Part shown: positions 25,023-34,021 of the stretch, one piece after another
Position numbering within the stretch: position 1 is the stretch's first letter
Layout of the letters: each line of letters opens with the position of its first letter
Assembly: GCF_021462225.1 (NCBI RefSeq)
Contig: NC_061816.1
Span: forward strand, 11,557,390-11,621,389
DNA from: Girardinichthys multiradiatus
Lineage: Eukaryota; Chordata; Actinopteri; Cyprinodontiformes; Goodeidae
Reading direction: 5' to 3'
Length of the DNA stretch: 64,000 nt
Notes under the pieces: model-generated
The model's database searches: none
Seen by the model: the letters and a program-made list of their open reading frames with translations, nothing else
What the model was told of the DNA's origin: nothing
Translations under genes and position numbers: made by a program

Positions 25023-25789
25023 TAAAAATATGTTTTTTTACCTGCAGCCTGACTGGTTTTTCTTTAGGGTTGCCTTTAAAATGAGATGGAGCTCCAACAT
25101 AGACTACCATCGCCACCATCAAGATAATGATGTAATGAAAAGATCATGCATGCAGCTGAATGACAAAGATGGCTGCCACAAATCAGCACCCTGGGATGAG
25201 CCTTGATTACTAAGTGACCTGCTTCTGATGCTCCAAAATAAAATGTCTGCATCTGCATCGTAACATTGATTTGTTATCATTCATAGAGACAGTAAAAAGG
25301 CATTTTGATTCCACTGAAATGTAAAAAGCAGCAATGAAGTGGGATCATTACCTTGAAGCACAAGTGTAATATGCAGCTGTCCTCACTGGAAAAGGAGGTT
25401 AAAGGAGACAAAGTTTTTAGCTACAATAACAAGAATTATCTCTAAAGTTTAAGAACATTTTGAAATGTAGTCAATAGTTTGTGCCTTATAATCCTATCTT
25501 GTATACATCGGCACGTAATGACATTTTTGGGATACAAAATCCAACCCTTTAGGATATTTAACAATCTTAATATCTGGGATTTTCTGATAATTTTATTAAT
25601 CATTTGTTCTATTAAATGTCTGGCTAAACCATTGCTGTTGTTGCGGTTTCGGCAGGTGGTGAGTCCTCTGTGGGACCTGTAACCTGCTATAGCATCATAA
25701 CAGACAGAAAGATTGCTCTCCTTGCTGAACCGTGTTTTTTCTGGCTTATCACTGGTTGGATTTCTAAAAATTTGCCTCCACAGGGAAAC

Positions 25790-26260
25790 TAAAGTGAACC
25801 CTTTAAACCTATAAACAATGTATCAACTGTAAAGCATGGTGGTGGCAGTATCATGCAGTGAGTTTGTTTTTGCTGCCGGTGGTATTGCTGCATTGCACAA
25901 TGTGAATGGACTATTTTTCTCAAAAAACAACTAGACAAGCATACTTTAAAACTGGTTGTAGAACATAAAGTGGGCAGATATCGTACCCTTAAAATTATTC
26001 CCATTGGGAATTTGTGGACTAAGCCTGAGAACTGGGTCTGTCCCAGGAAAGCAACAGATTTATAGGAAATCAACTAGTTCTCAACTGTGTTGGTGTGAAA
26101 GCACAACATCTAAACACTTTTAATTTTCCTTTTTTCATCTATTTTCTGTACCCATTTATTCCTAGGAAGTGTTGCAGGGAGCAACATCGGAGGTAAATAA
26201 AACATCCTGGATAGACCCAATCCAGAGATCTTCTCAATCTCCTTGGGTAAATCTGTTGAT
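25790..26260 (+). mobile_element. Tc1-type transposon relic
   Basis: Sense-strand GTAAAGCATGGTGGTGGCAG then TATCATGC encodes the KHGGGS motif of Tc1 transposases. The following text keeps fragments of the downstream catalytic region but with many stops. No terminal repeats identified; the limits are approximate. Confidence 0.55.
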
Positions 26261-26480
26261 ATCTAGAAAAGCTGAAGAACTTGTAAAACTGAGAAGCATT
26301 TTTAAATATTTTTTGTGGAGATTAGAAATTAAACTGACCCTTCAGCACCCTTTTGTTGTGACTGAAATATCTCCCCATCAAAAACGTGATAACAGATGAA
26401 ACAGAGAAAGTTCTTTTTGTGAGTGACTGACGCACCTGCTGGCTCAGGCTCAAAACACGGCCATCAGCTTCCTGTTATGT

Positions 26481-26481
<1 letters not shown>

Positions 26482-26512
<31 letters not shown>
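26482..26512. repeat. (CA)n microsatellite
   Basis: About fifteen uninterrupted AC dinucleotides. Confidence 0.95.
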
Positions 26513-26513
<1 letters not shown>

Positions 26514-27340
26514 TTATAAATATATTCAGTGGTGGTGACATTTGTGAAGGTTGACCATCGTAAATCTTCATTTTATGAGCAGCTCCTGCTGAACACAGCA
26601 GATTGCTGACCACTCCGCATTGACATTCAAGACTATGCTGCCAAAAAAATACAGAACTGGAGGTTTAAACTCCCTGAGAGATGTGATTGATTTGCCTCAT
26701 GAGGGCAGTGAAAAGCACTCACTGTTAGAGGTTAAGCTTGTTTCTATTTTTAAAGAATTTTCTCATTCAAATCATCATAAGTGGAGGTGGAGAAATTTAA
26801 GTCATCGTAACATCATGATCCATGAAGGAGAAGGAAATCAGTCACAACAAATAATAAAATATTATATCCAAACTGAGATGCTTAATCGTTTTAAACAAAA
26901 TTTTGTAATTATTTTCTAATATTTCTGATGATAACATGAACAGTAGTCCCTTTGAAAACTCATGCGATAAATAAAACTTTCAGTTTCAGATTATTCTCAA
27001 AGTTAGAAGAGTTTAAAGCCTCTGAAAATCAGCTGGATCAGCTTTTAAACAGGCAACGTATTTTACTGTAGCACCTCCCACTTGAATCTGGTTTCCTGCA
27101 CATTGTTTCCTTTATTTTCCATATTTGTATTCTGAATTTATGGTACATATTTCTACAGTGGGCAGGCTTTGAGTATTAAATCTGGAAATAGCCTACAGAT
27201 CAGAAGGAAGGAAGCAGGAAGGAAGGAAGGAAATAAGGAAAGAGAGGAAATATAGTACTAAATACAATTGCTTTAGAACAGGTTGCTTTGAAAATAATCA
27301 CTTCAACAGAAATGTGTAAAAGTTGAAGGCCTCTGCTCTA
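26513..27340. other. Intergenic; (GGAA)n near 27205-27235
   Basis: No supported exon. The 99-codon frame at 26620-26919 has no recognisable motif. A short interrupted (GGAA)n run lies at 27203-27236. Confidence 0.45.
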
Positions 27341-27349
27341 ACTTCCCTC

Positions 27350-27740
27350 ATGTAACCATAGGTGTTCCACAGGGATCAGTCTTGGGTCCACTCTCGTTCG
27401 TTATATATATCAACAATGTTGATGAAGAGGCTTCAAACAGAAATTTCCATTTTCATCTGTTGCATCAAACATTTTCGCAGCTCCAAAATTTTTTTTAATG
27501 CAGTTAATGCACATCCTACAATTCTAAAATAGTTTTAAAGCTAAACAAAAAAACGTGTGTTGTTCGCCATCTCAAATTCAAAGTCACTAAATCTTCCTGT
27601 TGTCACAACTCTTCATAATTCAGGGATTGAGTTAGTGTTTGACCTCACGTCAGGGGGTAAAACTAAAGATTAAAAATTTTTATTTTACCCCTGAAGTCAT
27701 GTCTTCTTTCGAGACTAAGAAATGAGTTGTAATGCAATGA
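27350..27740 (+). mobile_element. Rex1-like (CR1/L2-type) LINE RT fragment
   Basis: The frame through 27360-27430 reads IGVPQGSVLGPL then SFVIYINN. This is the conserved block before the catalytic YADD of non-LTR reverse transcriptases of the Rex1/CR1/L2 type. Further along, GIELVFDLTSGGK near 27630 resembles the post-RT segment of the same proteins. The frame is broken and no ends are visible; it is an old fragment upstream of the zp3-like gene. Confidence 0.6.
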
Positions 27741-28289
27741 GTTGTTTTTGATTGCTGAGAAATTTCTCTGAAGGCCTCTTTACAGTGCTAAACGCTATCT
27801 GTGGAGCTCTGAGATTGTATGTCAAATCAACCCCAAAATCAGCTCCATTTCAAGGTTTTGTGTTATTTAAAAATCTTGTCGTATTTTGGTCATTACTTTT
27901 TATTGGACTCATGTACTTGTCATTGGACTCTTTTTTAGCATTTTTTGAAACATTTTATTTAACTTCAATGTTTTAGAATATGCAAAATGTTTGTGTTGTA
28001 TTACTATTATTCTATTTTAATCTGCTATCCTCTTCAGGACACCTTGTACAGAGAGTCTAAATCTTAATGGGTCTTAACTTATTAAATAAATTAGTAAAAT
28101 AAATGATCTGCAGTTCTTTTCAGTAAAAGGGAAGGCAGGAAGAGATTCAGAGTTTAACATCTGCAGGCTGGAATCCAATCAAGTCATTATGAGTAGGTGG
28201 AAACTTCTCACATCTTTTGGTGTAAGGACAAAGGCAGCAGTGCTCTCTGAAATCACCAAAAACTTTAGGTTTTTGTGTGAAAAGTTGTA

Positions 28290-28628
28290 TTGGGTTTCAG
28301 AGTAGCTGTTTTCTTAAGGCTTTTCCTTCCAGGAGGAAAATTTTGCTTTGCAGCTCAAAACTGGTTGACCCCTGGAACAAATGAGACCCTCAACAACCAA
28401 ACCCCAAGAGAACAAGTGACCACAAGCTTGCAGCAGCCATCAAATCTTTCTCCTGTCACCTTTCGACTCAAGACCTACCAGCTCATAAACCCAGCTGCAT
28501 CTCCAGACAAACAAAACCAGCCCCAATCTGATGAGGAGCAGATGCAAACGTCTCAAAACCTGCAGGGGGCTGAGACCAGGGTGCCCTCGGAGCACCCTGG
28601 GCAAAGGAAAACTGTCCACGCTGAAGAG
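28290..28628 (+). CDS. zp3-like exon 1 candidate: leader plus spacer
   Basis: The open frame from 28290 begins with TTG, not ATG. It reads GFRVAVFLRLFL then PGGKFCFA, which looks like a signal peptide with cleavage before AQNW. It continues as a Gln/Pro/Ser-rich spacer (PSNLSPVTFRLKTYQLINP), common at fish ZP3 N-termini. The frame runs to TAA at 28685-28687. A phase-0 donor is needed for the next exon; GAG|GTGTTG at 28628/28629 fits phase but is weak. Alternatively an unseen upstream exon carries the ATG and splices to the acceptor CTTTTCCTTCCAG ending at 28332. Confidence 0.5.
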
Positions 28629-28777
28629 GTGTTGTTAGTCCAAGGTCTAAAGCGGAACCTGTCCAGTTCTGACCCCGGCAGAAAATAATCTAAGGTAGCT
28701 AAGGAATGCTTTATGTTACTGACAACTCACCAGAATCTCAGTCTTCACAACACCAATCAATCTGAGTGATGTTCCAG

Positions 28778-28880
28778 GTTGTGGCGAAGTCCAAGCAGCC
28801 AGTGCGTGCCCCAGCAGAGAGTTTGTCGGTGCGCTGCGGTGAAGAAAAAGTCACTGTGGCGGTCAAAAAGGACTTTCTAG
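28778..28880 (+). CDS. zp3-like exon 2: start of ZP-N domain
   Basis: Acceptor GATGTTCCAG precedes VVAKSKQPVRAPAESLSVRC then GEEKVTVAVKKDFL. The Cys followed by two acidic residues and the alternating Val strand are the classic opening of the ZP-N domain. Donor CTAG|GTAATG, phase 1. Confidence 0.85.
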
Positions 28881-29204
28881 GTAATGGCTGTCCAGTAGTT
28901 GTTTATTTTTTCTGGTTTCAAAATGCCTGCTGCTCTGTCAGAAAAACAGATGGCCAGGTTCAAGCCTGAATTTGGAAATTTGGCTGCAGTGGTGAAGATG
29001 GGTTACAGAGACGTGATTACTGTAACTGGTACAGACTATAGACTTAAAGGTCAGGGTTGTGTTTCCTATGATTTTCCTCATTCTGTTTTCCTGTTGGGTG
29101 CTTAAATCATGACTTCAGAGCAACACATTTGTCCTGTGGCTGAACCTCAGCTTGCTGCAAGCGTTAGAGAATGCCAGGAGGTAATTGAACCTAGTTATAT
29201 TTAG

Positions 29205-29344
29205 CCGTCTCTGCTCTGTTCATAAGAAATGGTCAGTTGATCCATCCAGATGTTCTGAGTTTAGGAGGCTGCATGGCAGTTGATGCTGTGGACCACATCC
29301 TGCTGTTTGAGTCAGAATTACAGGGCTGCGGCAGTACAGTGGCT
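29205..29344 (+). CDS. zp3-like exon 3: ZP-N core
   Basis: The recognisable part is NGQLIHPDVLSLGGC then DAVDHILLFESELQGCGSTV, an excellent match to ZP-N. The frame is compatible with exon 2 only if the acceptor is TATATTTAG at 29204, which adds AVSALFIR before NGQLI. The nearer, better acceptor CATAAG (29226) would need one more base. Donor GCT|GTAAGT, phase 0. Confidence 0.8.
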
Positions 29345-29409
29345 GTAAGTAGTTACTCACCTTATCCATATCTACTACTGTACATTTGAAGTCTGTTTCA
29401 TACTTTCAG

Positions 29410-29528
29410 ATGACAGAAGTGGCTTTTATCTACACGTATTCTCTGACGTACTCTCCAACACCCATAGGTAACAGCTCCATTTTAAAGACCAACCCGGCTG
29501 AGGTGGCAATACAGTGCCACTTTCAAAG
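29410..29528 (+). CDS. zp3-like exon 4
   Basis: Acceptor CATACTTTCAG, then MTEVAFIYTYSLTYSPTPIG and NSSILKTNPAEVAIQCHFQ, ending in phase 2 at donor AAAG|GTAAAG. The NXS glycosylation site, TNPAEV and the C-H-F (C-R-Y in relatives) ending are hallmarks of the ZP3 ZP-N end. Confidence 0.9.
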
Positions 29529-30500
29529 GTAAAGCCTCAATCTTTATTATGGCTTTGGACCTAAATAAGCCAAAAATGGCAAAGCTACACAAAAATCCAA
29601 CACCCTTGTTCCTAGGACAAAAGCATGTCATTGCATTCATGCATGCATTAGTCTAACATTTCTTTTGCTAATTTTAAGTTTTCTTTATCCAGCAGGGAGT
29701 GGAGCTAAATTCTTCACTTTTTAATGTTTTCTGCAAGGGCAGCATGCTACTACAACAAATGATGTTGAATAATTTTTATTTTTAAAACGTTTATGTAATG
29801 CTTCTATTGACTTGTTTCTCTTAACAAGCAGTGATGTGATTTAAGACCCAAACTTTTAAACACATTTTACAAGAATATCTGAAGCAGTTTTAAAAGACTA
29901 TTAAAAATGGGGGAAAAAAGTCCGTATATTTAATATTTACAGCAGATTTTAGGAAGCTGATATTTTGTCATTGAGGCTATTCCAGGAGAGAATAGGGGGG
30001 AAATTATTCATAAAATCAAAATAGCTGACTGCTACTGATAAATCTCAGGACTTAATGACAGTCTTTGAAATGTATTTTATGAAAATTCTGATTTGTTTCA
30101 CTTACAGATTAAAATAACGATGGAGATCTGAATACATACTGGCCTTTTAAAGGCTCAAAATATAGTATTTCAAATAAATATTTCAGGCTGGAGTTGCCTG
30201 AAGGTTAACTCATGTAAAGGGAATAAATGAATATTAAGATAATTTCAAGCAGGTTTATTTTTTTGTTGTTAGGACCTCGGGTATTAAATTTTCTTATTAT
30301 ATATTTTACGTGACACTAGAGTAAAAATTCATCACAATTAATGTTTCTGCCACTGACCCAAGTCAGGCCTCATAGTATAGCAGACATGCTGATCTTTAAC
30401 AGGTTAAAATCCCCAAAAATATGAATATTTCAGGATGAAGATGTTTTGAAATATAAAGCTCCGGGTCATAAACAAGTTATTTCTGTTAATGTTCTCGCAG

Positions 30501-30604
30501 GAGGCATTATGTGAGCAGCAACGCCATGAGGCCTTTGTGGAAGACGTTCGCTTTTGAAATGCAAGCAAAATGGCAGCTGCACTTCTCGCTGAGTCTCATG
30601 GCAG
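30501..30604 (+). CDS. zp3-like exon 5: linker and start of ZP-C
   Basis: Acceptor TTCTCGCAG, joined in phase 2 to give RRHYVSSNAMRPLWKTF then AFEMQAKWQLHFSLSLMA. Donor GCAG|GTGGGT in phase 1 leads to the ZP3-typical LMAEDW sequence with the next exon. A second donor ten bases on (TGCAG|GTAAAA at 30614/30615, phase 2) is also plausible. Confidence 0.88.
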
Positions 30605-31242
30605 GTGGGTGCAGGTAAAAAGAAAAAGTGGCAGACAATGAGCTTATGAGTTCCTCATTTTGGGAAAAATAAAATAAAACACTGATTTGCATCCAGAAAC
30701 ATTAAAGATTGTAATCACTTAAGGCCATGTTGACTTTGCTGCAAACTCTAGAAGATGCTAAAAAGGGGAAAAACTTTTGATGCATGTTGATGAGGTGAAA
30801 TTACATGCTTTCCAGGCGGGAGCTGACCCAACAGGGTCACCAACACAGTGAGGCGATCGATAGGGTGCTGATCATGGTTTCTAATTAATTCTCAACGGAT
30901 AGTAGATAATATCCAAGCTGAACTGTTTATCTTAAAAAGTGGTCTTCCAGAGCTCTGATTACTTTGTAAAGTTTATAAAAGGAATCATGGAAGTTTTTAA
31001 ACTGCATTTTGCAAGAACAGACCCTCATTTGTGCTCCTGGTATCCAGGTTTATTATGATGATGCATTTGTAATTTGTTTAATTCCTTTTTTTATTGATGT
31101 TACTGTATCTATATCCCATTCTCTGCTGCAGCCCAGACCAATCATCTCCCCTGGGCATTATTTTCACTTTATCTAATCAGATTGATGGTCTCGACATTGC
31201 TTTTCCACTTACTGCACATGTTTGTCTTGTGGATCTGATTAG

Positions 31243-31421
31243 AGGACTGGCAGTCGCACAAGGCCTTCCAATGAGCACTTTGTGAGAGACATGATACACA
31301 TCGAGGCGGCGCTGCTGCAGGGTCACCACGTTCCTCTGAGGGTCTTTGTGGACAGCTGTGTGGTCACTATGAACCCCGATCCAACTTCTCACCCCAGATA
31401 TCCCTTCATCAACAACCACGG
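31243..31421 (+). CDS. zp3-like exon 6 with a one-base frame disruption
   Basis: After acceptor GATTAG at 31242 the phase-1 join gives EDWQSHKAFQ and then TGA at 31272-31274. One base over, the frame continues NEHFVRDMIHIEA and then HHVPLRVFVDSCVVTMNP with PRYPFINNHG, which is unmistakable ZP-C. The shift falls at the CC of 31268-31269. Using donor 30614 with an acceptor at 31244 would keep the frame open but replaces the conserved EDW with unrelated residues. Donor CACGG|GTGAAG, phase 2. Confidence 0.88.
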
Positions 31422-31525
31422 GTGAAGAGCTGTGAACAAACTCTGGTTTGGCTGACAAATTAAAGTTTAGCGAATGTTTCTGTATGTGAATGTGAGTTCT
31501 CTGGGTGTGTATTTGTCATTTAAAG

Positions 31526-31643
31526 GTGTTCGACTGATGCTAAGCTGACAGGAGCCCAGTCTTACTTCCTGCTGAGGAGCCAAGAGGATAAACTTCATTT
31601 CCAGCTGAATGCTTTCAAGTTCAAACAAGATGACAGGAACTCG
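31526..31643 (+). CDS. zp3-like exon 7
   Basis: Acceptor CATTTAAAG; reads GCSTDAKLTGAQSYFLL then RSQEDKLHFQLNAFKFKQDD and RNS. The G-C-x-x-D/A-K-x-T-x-A-x-S-x-F pattern and the A-F-K-F strand are ZP-C hallmarks. Donor TCG|GTAAGC, phase 0. Confidence 0.9.
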
Positions 31644-31825
31644 GTAAGCAAAGATACCGTGTGATTTGTTTATGCACTTTGAGAAAGCTTAATATATATT
31701 TATTTTAAAGCATTTCTGTCATAGCAGAAACACTTTTGCTGCAGGGAAAGAGTCGGTTTGTCCTTTTTCCCCTTGGATTTCCTTTTATTCTTTTTATAGT
31801 TAACTTGTAGTGTTTTTGGCAGTAC

Positions 31826-32909
31826 AGGTATATCTCAAAATTGCAATATTAAACATTTTTATTTATTTATTTCAATAATTAAATAAAAATGAATCGCAAT
31901 ATATTGATAGAATACTCAGTGATGTATTCAAGCATTTACGTTTATTTTGGAAGCAAAGCCACAAACAGTTATTGCTAATAAAGCTGTGTGCTCACAGAGT
32001 GGTGTATCTAACCATATTAATGGAAAGTTGAGTGGAAGAAAAAGGTGTACAAGCGACAGGGATAACTGCAACCTGGAGAGGTTTGCGCAACCGTGCCTGA
32101 GTTGGAGCTTCCAAAACAACCAAAAAAAGGCGTAACCAGATCAGGAACATATTCATTGCATTAAGCCACTCCAGAAATTGTGGAGAGGCACAACATGCTA
32201 GTTGCTTAATGTCCAGGGGAACGTTTCCACAGTGCGATGAAATGGGGAACCATCTAATCTGCTGATGCTGGTCCAAAGCTTTATAACAGGAAATTTAGGG
32301 GAACTTCATGGTTCCCTCTACTGATAAGCTTAATAGAGACTTCCTCTTTTTAGCAGGGGTTGGCACCTTCACACGCTACCCAAAGTCCCAAATCGCCTTT
32401 AATGACCATTATATGACTGTGCCTCACTGCTAAACACACTGACCTGATCTAAACCCTAAAGAGAATCTATGTGGTATTGCCAAGAGTAAGATGAGAGACA
32501 AATCAACAATGCAGCCAAGCTGAAAAGTCACTGCAACCTGGACTTCCTGAACACCTCAGCAGAGCCAAGGGCTGATCGTTCGCATGCCATGCTGCACTGA
32601 TACAATGAGTTATGGAGAATAAACCATGACAAAGCATCAAGTGCAGATACTGTTCATTACATAGAAATACTGTTTAGTAAGCTAACATTACTATATTAAA
32701 ATACAATTTCTTTCCATTGATCTTATGCAATTTTCTGAAAAAAACTATATTTTGGGTGTTATTAGCTGTGAGCCATTATCAACAAAATTAACAAACCACG
32801 TTTAACTATATCACTCTGCATAGTGAAGTTGTTTTACTTTTTCAAATGATTTAATGAAATTAACTTTTTGATATTCAAATTTTTATTTAATCTCGAGATG
32901 CACATGTAA
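31826..32909 (+). mobile_element. Tc1-type relic inside a zp3-like intron
   Basis: It lies in the intron between 31643 and 33050. The left end CAGGTATATCTCAAAATTGC and the right end ATTAGCTGTGAGCC, TATATCACTCTGCATAG, GAGATGCACATGTA are fish Tc1 termini. In between are sense-strand transposase scraps: TAATGGAAAGTTGAGTGGAA, TCTAAACCCTAAAGAGAATC (DLNPxEN-like), and AACACCTCAGCAGAGCC. It is related to, but much older than, the intact copy at 19537. Confidence 0.7.
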
Positions 32910-33049
32910 GTAAGATTTGTATTGAAGATTTGTATTCTTGCAGTTGCCTTTGCCAGGTGCAAGAAAATCACCTTCAGAAGTAAAAAGGAAAGCTAAAATG
33001 TCTTTAACTCTGTGCAGTTGGTAACTGAGCATTGTCTTTTGTCTTCTAG

Positions 33050-33141
33050 TTTTATACAACTTGTCATATGAAAGCGACGACAGTTAATGTTCCCATAGAC
33101 TCGCAACACAAAGCCTGCTCCTTCCTAACTGAAGCCGGAAG
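33050..33141 (+). CDS. zp3-like exon 8
   Basis: Acceptor TTTGTCTTCTAG with a strong pyrimidine tract; reads FYTTCHMKATTVNVPIDS then QHKACSFLTEAGR. The I/Y-T-C-H-x-K strand and KACSF motif are diagnostic of ZP3. Donor GAAG|GTGAGC, phase 2. Confidence 0.9.
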
Positions 33142-33286
33142 GTGAGCTCATTTAAAGTTCCTTTTGCTGTGACACAAAAGCATGTATATTGCATGATAAA
33201 TACATTTTGAACCACTTTGTTTGATTTTAATGACTCCGGTGCATTGCTCTGCCTCGTTGAAATGACATGTTTTTGACTGTGGACAG

Positions 33287-33381
33287 ATGGGTGGCATCAG
33301 ATGGAGACAACAAGGTGTGTAGCTACTGTGAGACCAGGTGCGGAGGGCAGAGGAAGAAAAGAAGCCCTGAAGCAGATGCTG
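33287..33381 (+). CDS. zp3-like exon 9: ZP-C end and cleavage site
   Basis: Acceptor GTGGACAG; reads WVASDGDNKVCSYCETRC then GGQRKKRSPEADA. The C-x-x-C pair closes the ZP-C domain. RKKR is a consensus proprotein-convertase site, the position where ZP3 proteins are released from their membrane anchor. Donor GCTG|GTACAG, phase 1. Confidence 0.9.
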
Positions 33382-33670
33382 GTACAGTTTACCCACGCTA
33401 CATTACATGACACTCTGGGATGGCTAATGAGCATATGGCACACATCCAGGGGAAAAACGTTGACACTCTCTGCAGTGCCATCATGAAAAGGCAGTACTAG
33501 TAATTCAGAGAAATACAAGACAAATGTGTTCAGCTACAAAGTAGCACAGAAGCAGAGGTTCAACTTCCATTTAGATGCACTCAATTGTGTTGTATTTGTC
33601 TGATTCCGCTGCTCTAAAGCAAAAAATTTATGTTTTCCCCACATCATTAGTATTACATGTCTTTCCAAAG

Positions 33671-33794
33671 CTCCGCAGTGGGGGGGAACTGCGGTTCTGG
33701 GTCCAATCCTGCTGGAGGACAGCGATCTGCAAGAGGAACTTCCTCCTGAAACAGTTCCTCAGCCGCAGACACGAGACAAAGCTCTAACTGGCAA
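33671..33794 (+). CDS. zp3-like exon 10: external hydrophobic patch
   Basis: Acceptor CTTTCCAAAG; reads PQWGGTAVLGPILLEDSDLQ then EELPPETVPQPQTRDKALT. The WxGxxxxGPIxL pattern is the post-cleavage hydrophobic patch that keeps ZP precursors from polymerising early. The only donor that joins the next exon in phase is ACTG|GCAACG, a GC donor. Without splicing the frame ends at TAG 33798-33800. Confidence 0.8.
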
Positions 33795-33899
33795 CGAATA
33801 GTCGTCTTTTTGTCTCGTTCTGACTGCTATAACTGATGGAACCAATAATCCCCGTCTTTTCCTTCTCATCCTCCCTCCCTTAGCCTCATTCATCCACAG

Positions 33900-34006
33900 G
33901 CCTTCTGTGTGGAGCAGGTGCTTCTCTGGCTTTGGTGATAGTCTTCATGAGCACTTTAGTCTGCAACAGACACCCTAAACCCACTAAGCATTCTGTTTGT
34001 ACCTGA
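33900..34006 (+). CDS. zp3-like last exon: membrane anchor and stop
   Basis: Acceptor CATTCATCCACAG; reads GLLCGAGASLALVIVFMSTL followed by a short basic tail and TGA at 34004-34006. A single hydrophobic span near the C-terminus with positive residues after it is the normal ZP3 anchor. AATAAA at 34015-34020 gives a very short 3' untranslated region. Confidence 0.8.
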
Positions 34007-34014
34007 GTTAAGCA

Positions 34015-34020
34015 AATAAA
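34015..34020 (+). terminator. Polyadenylation signal of the zp3-like gene
   Basis: AATAAA nine bases after the TGA of the last zp3-like exon. Confidence 0.7.
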
Positions 34021-34021
34021 A

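Larger units (their letters stand above)
28290..34021 (+). pseudogene. Zona pellucida 3-like gene, ten exons, damaged
   Basis: The product would be an egg-envelope (chorion/zona) glycoprotein of the ZP3 type, secreted or membrane-tethered in oocyte or liver and polymerised through its ZP domain. Exons read 28290-28628, 28778-28880, 29205-29344, 29410-29528, 30501-30604, 31243-31421, 31526-31643, 33050-33141, 33287-33381, 33671-33794 and 33900-34006; the first is tentative. In order they give a leader and glutamine/proline-rich spacer, the ZP-N and ZP-C halves, a dibasic RKKR site, a post-cleavage segment and a hydrophobic C-terminal anchor. AATAAA follows at 34015-34020. Defects seen: TTG where the start should be, no phase-clean junction preserving the family motif between exons 2 and 3, a one-base shift in exon 6, and a GC donor in the last intron. 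It may be a decaying paralogue, or a functional gene with assembly errors. I give no symbol because several fish zp3 paralogues exist. Confidence 0.85.

Noticed and set aside
28881..28960. Read-through of exon 2 into GGT AAT GGC, giving the family-like GNG
   Set aside because: A strong donor sits exactly there and downstream codons are unrelated to ZP3; the GNG is coincidence or a chance echo of the motif supplied by exon 3.
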